Shown in pieces: positions 1 to 5,884 of a DNA stretch of 7,218 bases (positions within the stretch are counted from its first letter, which is position 1; every line of letters starts with the position of its first letter). The notes under the pieces were generated by a model, which worked only from the letters and a program-made list of their open reading frames with translations, made no database searches and had not been told where the DNA came from. The position numbers were made by a program, and so were the translations under genes. Origin of the DNA: CAMCFD01 sp965661355. Its GTDB lineage: Bacteria > Pseudomonadota > Alphaproteobacteria > Rickettsiales > UBA1997. Location: the NCBI GenBank assembly GCA_965661355.1, contig CBFIDI010000058.1, positions 1-7,218 on the forward strand, in the 5' to 3' direction.

Positions 1-645
1 GGTTTCGCAATAATCGCGTATTTTTTTTATGTTGCCAGAATCAAAAAATTCAGTAACCATCGAGCCGTCAATTCCAGTTTTTCCGGGTAAATTAACGCAA
101 GCGCAAACTTCATTCATTTTAACTTTGGCCGAAGCGCCAAAATCTGAAAAAGCTTCTGCTAAGTCGCAGTGCCAGTCTAGGCTGTAGCGCTGATTATAAT
201 TGTTCCACTTATCGCCCATTTTGTAAAACCAAGGCGCGTCAATTTCATATTTCATGGCGCGATATTTCAAAACAGGCATATCAAAATGACGACCGTTAAA
301 ACTTACGAAGCGTGGGGTCTTTTTCTTTAAATAAGAAAAAACGCCTTTAATAAGTTCTTCTTCGCTTGAATCTTCGTCGCCACCGGTTCTTAAATTGACA
401 AATTCGTATGATTCGCGACCATCAAAATCGCGATTTATCTTTGCTTCCAAAAACGAAATTGCGACAACTTTATGAAATGGCTGGCGTAAAAATGAGTTTT
501 TACCACCGGTAATTTCAAGGTGATAATCGGTTAAAGCTTGACGCATTTCTTGAATATTTTTTAAATCAACGCCAAGAAGGGTTTTTGCGGCTTTGTCGTC
601 AGGAATTGTCTCAATATCGAAAATGAATAAAGATTGATGTTGCAT
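1..645 (-). CDS. 3'-5' exonuclease, DEDDy family (PolB-exonuclease-like), 3' end cut off
   Basis: The frame is open from an ATG at 645 to the left edge, giving 215 residues without a stop. The protein is truncated by the window, not broken. Exo motif I is FDIET, with acidic D10 and E12. Exo motif II is FNGRHFDMP, with D122. The last residues, DYCET, are the start of Exo III, where Y212 would be the DEDDy tyrosine and the matching aspartate is expected just beyond the edge. In the family (predicted PolB-exonuclease-like 2) these residues bind two metal ions and remove nucleotides from DNA or RNA 3' ends. The cellular role is not well settled and may be repair or proofreading. The protein is free-standing, with no polymerase domain in the part seen. 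The start is preceded by no Shine-Dalgarno sequence. It diverges from qor across 112 bp. The family is fairly sure; the substrate is unknown. Confidence 0.85.
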   Translation of the reverse strand, partial: MQHQSLFIFDIETIPDDKAAKTLLGVDLKNIQEMRQALTDYHLEITGGKNSFLRQPFHKVVAISFLEAKINRDFDGRESYEFVNLRTGGDEDSSEEELIKGVFSYLKKKTPRFVSFNGRHFDMPVLKYRAMKYEIDAPWFYKMGDKWNNYNQRYSLDWHCDLAEAFSDFGASAKVKMNEVCACVNLPGKTGIDGSMVTEFFDSGNIKKIRDYCET

Positions 646-685
646 TTTTTGTGGTTTTCTTTGAAAATTAACTTTGTGTGACAAG

Positions 686-714
686 ATAGTATTTTATTTT
701 AATCAATAATTCAA
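686..714 (-). promoter_or_regulatory. Candidate sigma70-type promoter of the exonuclease gene
   Basis: On the minus strand TTGAAT (709-714) is followed after 17 bp by TACTAT (686-691). The expected RNA start near 679 leaves a leader of about 34 nt before the ATG. Box quality and spacing are good, but such matches arise easily in DNA this AT-rich. Confidence 0.4.
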
Positions 715-721
715 ACAATTT

Positions 722-751
722 TTGACCAATATTTTATTAATTAACCAAAAT
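722..751 (+). promoter_or_regulatory. Candidate promoter of qor, predicting a leaderless mRNA
   Basis: TTGACC (722-727) is followed after 18 bp by CAAAAT (746-751). The -10 box ends 6 nt before the qor ATG at 758, so transcription would start at or within a base of the start codon. This fits the absence of a Shine-Dalgarno sequence. The -10 box matches only four of six consensus bases. Confidence 0.3.
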
Positions 752-757
752 TATTAA

Positions 758-1729
758 ATGAAAGCAATAATTATAGACAAAATAGGTGGCCCAAAAGTTT
801 TAAAAGTCAAAAATATTGACGCGCCAAAAAAATTTAAAAAGCATGATGTTTTGGTTCGTCAAACTTACGCTGGGGTTAATTTTTTTGATGTTTGTTATCG
901 TAAGGGGCAATATAGTTTAGATAAATTTCCTAATATTTTAGGTCTTGAAGGAGTCGGTGTAATTGAAGCCGTGGGTTCGGGCGTAAAAGAATTTGCGGTG
1001 GGTGAAAGAGTTGCTTATGGAACTGGCTCTATTGGCTCTTATCAAGAAAAAAGAATAATTGAAAAGCGTCACTTGGTTGTGGTTCCTGATGGAATTTCTG
1101 ATAAAATAGCAGCGGCCGTTATGACAAAAGGACTTATGGCTCATAGTTTGCTTTTTAGGGCTTATCAAGTTGGCAGGGCGAAAAAAGTTTTAGTACATTC
1201 AGCGGCCGGCGGGGTTGGGCAGTTTTTGTGCCAGTGGGCAAAGCATTTAGGCGTTGAGGTTATTGGCGTTGTTGGAAGTAAAGAAAAAATAAATATCGCT
1301 CTTGAAAATGGTTGTAGATATGTAATAAATTCTTCTGTGGGTAATTTTTATGAAGAGGTCAAGAAAATAACAAAAAATTTAGGTGTGGGCGCGGTTTATG
1401 ATGGCGTTGGTAAAGATACTTTAGAAAATTCGTTAAAGTGCTTATGGCCAATGGGCGTTTGCATGAGTTATGGAGAATCTTCGGGCAAAACTGAAAAGCT
1501 TGACTTGAATCATTTAGTCAAACATTCACTTTATTTAACCAGGCCAACATTGTCAATTTACAAAGCAAACCGAGTAGAACTTTCTTTGGCAGCAAATGAT
1601 ATATTTGATTTAATTTTGCGCGGTGCCTTAAGGCCAAGAATTACCGAATATTCTTTTACAGATGTTGCTAAAGCTCATTACGACCTTGAATCTAGAAAGT
1701 CGGTTGGTTCTATTGTTTTGAAATTTTAG
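758..1729 (+). CDS. qor: NADPH:quinone oxidoreductase, MDR superfamily (zinc-free)
   Basis: The 323-residue protein aligns along its whole length with E. coli-type QOR, which is about 327 residues. It has an N-terminal GroES-like domain with the motif AGVNFFDVCYRKG (38-50), followed by LGLEGVGVIEAVGSGV (61-76). A Rossmann domain carries the NADPH-binding AAGGVG at 149-154. CQWAKHLG (158-165), YDGVG (214-218) and LTRPTL (260-265) are family blocks. No structural or catalytic zinc ligands of true alcohol dehydrogenases are present, which points to quinone reductase rather than alcohol dehydrogenase. Such enzymes pass electrons from NADPH to quinones or other electrophiles in the cytosol. No Shine-Dalgarno sequence precedes the ATG; it is chosen because MKAIIID is the usual family N terminus. 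The gene is monocistronic, diverges from the exonuclease gene, and stops at TAG. The exact substrate is inferred. Confidence 0.92.
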   Translation: MKAIIIDKIGGPKVLKVKNIDAPKKFKKHDVLVRQTYAGVNFFDVCYRKGQYSLDKFPNILGLEGVGVIEAVGSGVKEFAVGERVAYGTGSIGSYQEKRIIEKRHLVVVPDGISDKIAAAVMTKGLMAHSLLFRAYQVGRAKKVLVHSAAGGVGQFLCQWAKHLGVEVIGVVGSKEKINIALENGCRYVINSSVGNFYEEVKKITKNLGVGAVYDGVGKDTLENSLKCLWPMGVCMSYGESSGKTEKLDLNHLVKHSLYLTRPTLSIYKANRVELSLAANDIFDLILRGALRPRITEYSFTDVAKAHYDLESRKSVGSIVLKF

Positions 1730-1736
1730 ATCTTTT

Positions 1737-1795
1737 GCATAACTTTCGATAAAAATCTCTTTTTGATGGTTATGGGTTATTTTCGTGAGTTATGC
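1737..1795. repeat. Inverted repeat just after qor
   Basis: GCATAACT (1737-1744) and AGTTATGC (1788-1795) are exact reverse complements separated by 43 nt. Between and within them, GTTAT recurs three times at 1769-1793. It could be the base of a 3' RNA structure of qor. There is no T-run after the right arm, so it is not a typical intrinsic terminator. Confidence 0.4.
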
Positions 1796-1831
1796 CAATT
1801 TAACTTTGTAATTAACTATCTTATAATAATT

Positions 1832-1870
1832 TAATTGATGAAATTTTTTATCCATTTCAAGTATCAATTA
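1832..1870. repeat. Two-part hairpin between qor and tRNA-Arg
   Basis: TAATTGAT (1832-1839) pairs with ATCAATTA (1863-1870). The next four bases, GAAA (1840-1843), pair with TTTC (1855-1858), with a 4-nt bulge on the right side and an 11-nt loop. This gives 12 pairs in total. The perfect TATAAT at 1822-1827 lies just upstream, so the hairpin would sit at the very 5' end of any RNA starting there. Confidence 0.35.
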
Positions 1871-1984
1871 TAAACTCAAAGCAATATCACAATCATAATA
1901 TTAAATTTTGAATAAATATTGACTTTTTTGTAATTTATAGCAAAATTGAAAATAAAAAATATATCGCCTTTTTTAAAATCAATT

Positions 1985-2013
1985 TTCAAGTTAAAAACTA
2001 CAAAACTTATAAT
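1985..2013 (+). promoter_or_regulatory. Candidate promoter for tRNA-Arg
   Basis: A perfect -10 box TATAAT (2008-2013) lies 17 bp after a poor -35 box TTCAAG (1985-1990). Transcription would start near 2020, giving a tRNA leader of about 58 nt for RNase P to remove. Alternative upstream candidates are at 1800-1827 and 1919-1946. TATAAT is expected by chance several times in this much AT-rich DNA, so the call is weak. Confidence 0.3.
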
Positions 2014-2017
2014 TCTA

Positions 2018-2054
2018 TTCTCGCCTTTATATTTCTTTAAGTTGTCGGCGAGAA
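2018..2054. repeat. GC-rich inverted repeat in the tRNA-Arg leader
   Basis: TTCTCGCC (2018-2025) and GGCGAGAA (2047-2054) are exact reverse complements around a 21-nt loop. The CTCGCC/GGCGAG core stands out in very AT-rich surroundings. It ends 23 bp before the tRNA and would form a leader hairpin if transcription starts near 2020. Confidence 0.5.
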
Positions 2055-2077
2055 ATGCGATTAAGTTTTTATTTTTT

Positions 2078-2153
2078 GCCCCCGTAGCTCAGTGGATAGA
2101 GCAATGGTTTCCTAAACCATGTGTCGCATGTTCGATTCATGCCGGGGGCACCA
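2078..2153 (+). tRNA. tRNA-Arg, anticodon CCT
   Basis: A full cloverleaf can be folded by hand. The acceptor stem is GCCCCCG with CGGGGGC (2143-2149). The D stem is GCTC/GAGC with loop AGTGGATA. The anticodon stem is ATGGT/ACCAT with loop TTCCTAA, giving anticodon CCT at 2111-2113. The variable loop has 5 nt. The T stem is GCATG/CATGC with loop TTCGATT. The discriminator is A2150, and CCA is encoded at 2151-2153. The A after GG in the D loop is the A20 arginine identity element known from other bacteria. This tRNA reads AGG, a rare codon in many genomes. The gene stands alone, with qor upstream and dus 420 bp downstream. No clear terminator follows it. Confidence 0.97.
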
Positions 2154-2231
2154 GATTGATTTAAATTTCATAATTATATTCAATTTATTACCTTGCGACT
2201 TTGCTTTATAAGCCTGTTTGATAGCTTTTGC

Positions 2232-2260
2232 TTGACAATTTGTAAAAAATACGCCATATT
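2232..2260 (+). promoter_or_regulatory. Promoter-like site with consensus -35 box, no obvious gene behind it
   Basis: TTGACA (2232-2237), a perfect -35 box, is followed after exactly 17 bp by CATATT (2255-2260), a four-of-six -10 box. Expected RNA start is near 2267, inside the TTTAGC/GCTAAA hairpin (2259-2275). The next gene, dus, begins over 300 bp downstream. It therefore drives either a long dus leader or a separate small RNA, if it is active. Confidence 0.4.
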
Positions 2261-2388
2261 TAGCAATTAGCTAAAATTTAAATCTTGCGATTAATTTGCG
2301 TGTAGTTTAAGTTATGAGATTTCTCAACTTTAGGCTCTGTGGGTCAATTAACAAATTCAAATAAATATTTCATGCGTAAAATATAATC

Positions 2389-2422
2389 AAGAATTTACCG
2401 TTAAAAACCGTTAAAAATTCTT
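2389..2422. repeat. Stem-loop enclosing a tandem 10-bp repeat
   Basis: AAGAATTT (2389-2396) and AAATTCTT (2415-2422) are exact reverse complements. The space between them is largely two head-to-tail copies of CCGTTAAAAA (2398-2407 and 2408-2417), the second running into the right arm. It lies about 150 bp before the dus start. A protein-binding site or an mRNA leader element are both possible; nothing in the sequence decides between them. Confidence 0.5.
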
Positions 2423-2573
2423 ATCACCGCCGATATTAAATATTTTAGTTGGAATAATATATTTATTATAATTTGATTTTTACTTTTACTCTAAAATTTT
2501 AAGCAAAAATATTGTAATTGATTAATATTTGGTAATTTTTCACAAATAATATTTAAGATTTTTAACTCGATTT

Positions 2574-3563
2574 ATGATTCAGATTGGAAATATAAAATTA
2601 GAAGACAATGTCTTGCTTGCGCCTATGTCTGGCGTGACAGATTTGCCATTTCGTCGACTTGTTAAAAGTTTTGGTGCGCCACTTTTGATATCCGAGATGA
2701 TTGCAAGTCGAGCGATGATATTGCAAACGCGTCAATCTTTACAAAAATGTCAAAAAGACGATTCTACCTATCCTCTTTCGGTTCAAATTGCAGGTTGCGA
2801 CCCTAATATTATGGCAGAAGCAGCAAGGCTTAATGAAGATTTAGGCGCTGATATTATTGACATAAACTATGGTTGCCCAGTAAAAAAAGTTGTGAACTCA
2901 ATGGCTGGAAGCGCAATGATGAAAGATGAAGAATTGGCGGTAAGAGTCGTTGAATCGGTTGTAAAGGCGGTTAAAATTCCAGTTACCGTGAAAATGAGAA
3001 TGGGTTGGAATCAGCAAAATTTAAATGCGCCAAGCTTAGCAAAAAAATGCGAAGATGTGGGCGTGAAAATGATTACGGTTCATGGCCGCACGCGCTGTCA
3101 AATGTATAACGGAAGTGCAAATTGGGAATTTATAGCAAAGGTAAAAAATGTTTTGAAGATTCCGGTGATTGTAAATGGCGACATAAAAACGAGTGAAGAT
3201 GCGAAAAAGGCACTTGACCTTTCTGGTGCAGATGGCGTAATGATTGGCAGAGGATGTTATGGTAAACCTTGGCTTATTCAACAAATTTCGTCCGAGTTAA
3301 AAGGTAAGGTTTATAATCCGCCAAGTACCCAAGAAAGGCGCGATATTATATTGAGGCATTTTAAAGAAATGGTCGAGCATTATGGCGAAAAAACAGCTAT
3401 TCCGTTGGCCAGAAAACATATTGGTTGGTATAGTTCAGGACTTATTGATTCTGCTGATTTTAGGGCTAAAGTTAATATTACTATGGGTTACGATAATGTA
3501 GTTGACGCTATTAATGAATTTTTTGACAAGCAAAAAACTTTACAAACTGGGTTGGGTTTATGA
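2574..3563 (+). CDS. dusB: tRNA-dihydrouridine synthase, DusB/NifR3 type
   Basis: The 329-residue protein has the normal length for a bacterial Dus. The N-terminal TIM barrel begins with the FMN-site motif LAPMSGVTDLPFRRL (15-29). DINYGCPVKKV (96-106) carries the catalytic cysteine C101. K140 in VKMRMGW and H170 in TVHGRTR are the conserved FMN and tRNA contact residues. NGDI (201-204) and GRG (225-227) form the flavin phosphate site. A helical C-terminal tRNA-binding domain follows from about residue 250. Dus enzymes use NADPH and FMN to reduce D-loop uridines of tRNA in the cytosol. The GCPVKKV form points to the DusB branch, called NifR3 in alphaproteobacteria. There it often precedes ntrBC, but here it stands alone and faces uvrC. 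No Shine-Dalgarno sequence is present, and MIQIGNIKL is the usual family start. The exact target uridine cannot be read from sequence. Confidence 0.93.
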   Translation: MIQIGNIKLEDNVLLAPMSGVTDLPFRRLVKSFGAPLLISEMIASRAMILQTRQSLQKCQKDDSTYPLSVQIAGCDPNIMAEAARLNEDLGADIIDINYGCPVKKVVNSMAGSAMMKDEELAVRVVESVVKAVKIPVTVKMRMGWNQQNLNAPSLAKKCEDVGVKMITVHGRTRCQMYNGSANWEFIAKVKNVLKIPVIVNGDIKTSEDAKKALDLSGADGVMIGRGCYGKPWLIQQISSELKGKVYNPPSTQERRDIILRHFKEMVEHYGEKTAIPLARKHIGWYSSGLIDSADFRAKVNITMGYDNVVDAINEFFDKQKTLQTGLGL

Positions 3564-3577
3564 AGATATTTTAGAAT

Positions 3578-5485
3578 TTATTTTTTTAATTCTTCGTAAA
3601 TCTTTTCAGCAATTTTTGCGCTAATTCCTTCGGCCCGTGACAGATCTTCGGGCGAGGCTTGTTTAATTTTCTCAACCGATCCAAAATAGTTTAAAAGTGC
3701 CTTCTTTCTGTTTGGACCAATTCCAGAAACTTCATCAAGGCTTGATTTGATTGTGTTTTTAGATCTTTTGGCGCGATGAGATGTAATTGCAAAGCGATGT
3801 GCTTCGTCGCGCAATCTTTGAAGATAATATGCTAAAGCGGTACCCTTTTTAACATTAGCGGTCGATTTATCTAGTTTAAAATAAGTTTCCTCGCCCGCGT
3901 TTCTATGTTCGCCCTTGGCCATGCAAATTAATGGAATTTGAATATTTAGCTTGCTAAAAACTTCTTTTGCAGCTCCAAGTTGGCCAAGTCCGCCATCGAT
4001 AATAATTAAATCTGGAAGTCTATTTTTTTGGGCCCAAGATTCTTTTTGTTTGCGTTCTGTGTTTTTGTAATCATTTTCATCTTCAGCAAAATTTTTAAAG
4101 CGCCGCAACAAAACTTCTTTCATCATATAAGTGTCATCGCGATTTTGCTTTGTTTGTTGGCAATCTTTAAGTGGCTGTGTTTTTAAATTTGCGCCATCAA
4201 AACGAATGTTGAATTTGCGATATTGGCTTTTTACAAAGCCGTCAATTCCGGCGACAACAAAAGCTCCAACTGCGTTTTGAGTCGAGGTGTGGCTATTATC
4301 ATAAATTTCGATTATTTCAGGTATTTTTTCAAGGCCAAAGGCTTCTTTAACTTCGAGCAATAATTTTTTGTCGCTTAAATTTTTGACGATTTTTTCTGAC
4401 AAAAGTCGCGCGGCAATTTTGGCTTGGCTTTGCATTAATTTTAATTTTTCGCCTAATTTTGGAATTTTTATCTCAACTTTTTCTTTTGCAATTTCACTCA
4501 AAAACTTTGTCATTAAATCGTGATTAGCAAGTTCGTGATTTGAAAAAACTACCTTTGGCGGCTTTTCATTTTGATAAAATTGACCCAAAAAATCTGATAA
4601 AAATTCTTCATCACTTAAACCTTCTTGAATTTCGTAAAAATAAGGTTTGGCGCCGTAGTTATTGCCTCCTCTGAAAAATGAAATATAAACACAATAAAGA
4701 TTTTTTTCTTTAATTAAATTGACAAAATCTGCATTGTCAATTTCGCCCGAATTAATATTTTGACTTGCCTGAATTGACGAAAGTGATTGAATTTTGTCGC
4801 GAATTTGCGCTGCTTTTTCATATTCAAGATTTTTGCTAAATTTTTGCATTTTTACAGCTAATTCTTTTTGAATATTTGAAGATTTTGAGCTTAAAAATTC
4901 AACTGCTTCCTTAATTTGATTTCTATAATCATTTTTCGAAATATAACCGACGCAAGGCGCTGAACATTTTTTAATTTGATATTCTAAGCACGGCTTTTTG
5001 CGTCGAAAAAATTCTGAATCTGAGCAACTTCTAAGTAAAAAACTTTTTCTTAAAATATCCAAAACTCGATTAACATCAGTGGCCGAGGCAAAAGGACCAA
5101 AAGAATATGTATTTTTTTTATCAAGGCTACGCGATTTAAAAATAGCGCCAAAATCATGTTTTTTATCAATTGAAATTGTGGCAAATCTTTTTCCGTCTTT
5201 AAGTAAAATATTAAATTTAGGATAATGTTTCTTGATTAAATTATGCTCAAGTAGAATTGCTTCAAGATCAGAGCTGGTTTGAGTTATTTCAATTCTTGTG
5301 GCCAAAAAAGTCATGCGCCGAATTCTGTTACAAAGACTATCCGACTTTGTGTAGCTTGCAAGTCGTTTGCGCAAATTTTTTGCCTTTCCAATATAAAGAA
5401 TTTCGTCTTTTTCATCAATAAAACGATAAATTCCGCTCTGGTTAGGCGCTTTTATAATTTGTTGTTTTAGTTTTTCATCAATCAT
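3578..5485 (-). CDS. uvrC: Excinuclease ABC subunit C (UvrC)
   Basis: The protein has 635 residues, full length for UvrC, and makes both incisions around a lesion delivered by UvrA and UvrB in nucleotide excision repair. The GIY-YIG nuclease domain (GIY 18-20, YIG 31-33, R41, E80) cuts on the 3' side. Four cysteines at 154, 166, 174 and 178 match the iron-sulfur cluster ligands described for E. coli UvrC. A UVR helix pair for UvrB contact lies at about 205-240. The RNase H-like domain cuts 5' and carries D396 in YDNSHT, D450/D451, D497 in IIDGG and H563 in RDEAHRF. Two helix-hairpin-helix motifs close the protein (about 583-633). The VGAFVVAG and QYRKFNI blocks are of alphaproteobacterial type. 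It ends with TAA 14 bp from the convergent dus stop and appears to be transcribed alone. The ATG at 5485 has no Shine-Dalgarno sequence. Confidence 0.97.
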   Translation of the reverse strand: MIDEKLKQQIIKAPNQSGIYRFIDEKDEILYIGKAKNLRKRLASYTKSDSLCNRIRRMTFLATRIEITQTSSDLEAILLEHNLIKKHYPKFNILLKDGKRFATISIDKKHDFGAIFKSRSLDKKNTYSFGPFASATDVNRVLDILRKSFLLRSCSDSEFFRRKKPCLEYQIKKCSAPCVGYISKNDYRNQIKEAVEFLSSKSSNIQKELAVKMQKFSKNLEYEKAAQIRDKIQSLSSIQASQNINSGEIDNADFVNLIKEKNLYCVYISFFRGGNNYGAKPYFYEIQEGLSDEEFLSDFLGQFYQNEKPPKVVFSNHELANHDLMTKFLSEIAKEKVEIKIPKLGEKLKLMQSQAKIAARLLSEKIVKNLSDKKLLLEVKEAFGLEKIPEIIEIYDNSHTSTQNAVGAFVVAGIDGFVKSQYRKFNIRFDGANLKTQPLKDCQQTKQNRDDTYMMKEVLLRRFKNFAEDENDYKNTERKQKESWAQKNRLPDLIIIDGGLGQLGAAKEVFSKLNIQIPLICMAKGEHRNAGEETYFKLDKSTANVKKGTALAYYLQRLRDEAHRFAITSHRAKRSKNTIKSSLDEVSGIGPNRKKALLNYFGSVEKIKQASPEDLSRAEGISAKIAEKIYEELKK

Positions 5486-5492
5486 AAAAGCG

Positions 5493-5520
5493 ATAATATC
5501 ATTTTTTTAGATAAAATCAA
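5493..5520 (-). promoter_or_regulatory. Candidate promoter of uvrC, predicting a leaderless mRNA
   Basis: On the minus strand TTGATT (5515-5520) is followed after 16 bp by TATTAT (5493-5498). The -10 box ends 7 nt before the ATG at 5485, so the RNA would begin at the start codon. A competing candidate is the perfect TATAAT at 5530-5535 on the same strand, which lacks a good -35 box and would give a leader of about 38 nt. Confidence 0.3.
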
Positions 5521-5575
5521 TTGTAATTTATTATACTTTATAAATATGCAAATGGCGCTATAAAAATCCTATTGA

Positions 5576-5604
5576 TAAAACAACTTTTGCCTTTTGTTGT
5601 TTTA
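5576..5604. repeat. 9-bp perfect inverted repeat upstream of uvrC
   Basis: TAAAACAAC (5576-5584) and GTTGTTTTA (5596-5604) are exact reverse complements around an 11-nt loop. The right arm ends in a short T-run, so a weak terminator acting on plus-strand transcripts is conceivable. With only two G-C pairs, an operator or simple cruciform is equally likely. Confidence 0.4.
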
Positions 5605-5638
5605 ATGCTTAATTTCTGGTGAAAAATTTATATATAAA

Positions 5639-5667
5639 CTGACTTATATTTCTTCTTAAGCTATAAT
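5639..5667 (+). promoter_or_regulatory. Promoter-like site inside the uvrC-thyX spacer
   Basis: CTGACT (5639-5644, four of six) is followed after 17 bp by a perfect TATAAT (5662-5667). The predicted start is near 5674. The next protein gene is 375 bp away and has its own better-placed promoter candidate. A small RNA, or a long alternative thyX leader, would be the product if the site is active. Confidence 0.35.
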
Positions 5668-5715
5668 ATAAAGTGATAATTTACCGATTTGCAGTAAGTT
5701 TTGATAAAAACACGA

Positions 5716-5736
5716 TTTTTAGTGCGGCGCTAAAAA
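5716..5736 (+). repeat. Compact 9-bp hairpin
   Basis: TTTTTAGTG (5716-5724) pairs with CGCTAAAAA (5728-5736) around a 3-nt loop. The single non-Watson-Crick position is T5723 opposite G5729. This is a G-U pair in plus-strand RNA but an A-C mismatch in minus-strand RNA. No T-run follows, so it is not a classic terminator. Confidence 0.45.
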
Positions 5737-5848
5737 CTCAACGATAGTTGTTATAAATTTATTAATCAAAAAATTATATTTTTGTCAAAATTGAGTGTGA
5801 TTCTGATTTTTTAATAATTTTTTAGCTAAAATCTATGTGGTTTAGTAT

Positions 5849-5884
5849 AATTTTATTCTTGAAAATTACTTTAAGAATAAGATT
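5849..5884 (+). repeat. 15-bp AT-rich hairpin
   Basis: The arm AATTTTATTCTTGAA (5849-5863) pairs with TTTAAGAATAAGATT (5870-5884) around a 6-nt loop. There are 13 Watson-Crick pairs and two T-G positions (5852/5881 and 5861/5872), with no bulge. Both wobble positions are stable only in a plus-strand transcript. It is the longest uninterrupted stem I found in the window. Confidence 0.5.

Larger units (their letters stand above)
1730..2077. other. Gene-free region between qor and tRNA-Arg
   Basis: These 348 bp hold no credible protein gene; stops are frequent in every frame. They contain several inverted repeats (1737-1795, 1832-1870, 2018-2054). They also contain promoter-like sites: TTAACT-16 bp-TATAAT at 1800-1827, TTGACT-16 bp-CAAAAT at 1919-1946, and TATAAT at 2008-2013. 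No convincing intrinsic terminator for qor is seen. The last part must include the 5' leader of the tRNA transcript. Confidence 0.7.
2154..2573. other. Gene-free region between tRNA-Arg and dus
   Basis: These 420 bp contain no reading frame of more than a few dozen codons and nothing recognisable as a pseudogene. They hold a promoter-like site with a consensus -35 box (2232-2260), a small hairpin TTTAGC/GCTAAA at 2259-2275, a 10-bp tandem repeat inside a stem-loop (2389-2422), and TATAAT at 2467-2472, which could serve dus. Any of this may be 5' leader of dus or an unannotated small RNA. Confidence 0.65.

Noticed and set aside
938..1168. A 76-codon minus-strand frame inside qor
   Set aside because: It lies wholly within a confident gene on the other strand and has no recognisable domain.
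1946..2164. A 72-codon plus-strand reading frame with PVAQWIEQWFPKP
   Set aside because: Its second half is simply tRNA-Arg read as protein; VAQWIEQ is a well-known product of translating tRNA genes. The first half is AT-rich low-complexity codons, and the start is not an ordinary gene start.
2317..2367. Tiny frame of 16 codons (MRFLNFRLCGS...) downstream of the orphan promoter
   Set aside because: It is too short, has no ribosome site, and resembles no known leader peptide.
3036..3284. An 82-codon minus-strand frame inside dus
   Set aside because: It is a shadow of the dus coding sequence, with no family features.
3564..3595. Bidirectional intrinsic terminator between dus and uvrC
   Set aside because: AGAATT and AATTCT can pair around a T-rich loop, but the six-pair stem has one G-C at each end of the motif, the T-run is in the loop, and the site lies partly inside the uvrC end. 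Too weak to call.
4998..5470. Two plus-strand frames (4998-5225 and 5279-5470) opposite uvrC
   Set aside because: They are antisense to conserved UvrC domains. The UvrC reading is continuous and complete, so these are shadows.
5785..5823. T-rich stretch as a terminator for the candidate small RNA
   Set aside because: There are T-runs, but the only stem before them is about five A-T pairs with a 14-nt loop.
5820..5831. Palindrome TTTTAGCTAAAA as an operator
   Set aside because: A 12-bp AT-rich palindrome around AGCT is easily produced by chance at this composition, and no regulator is nearby.
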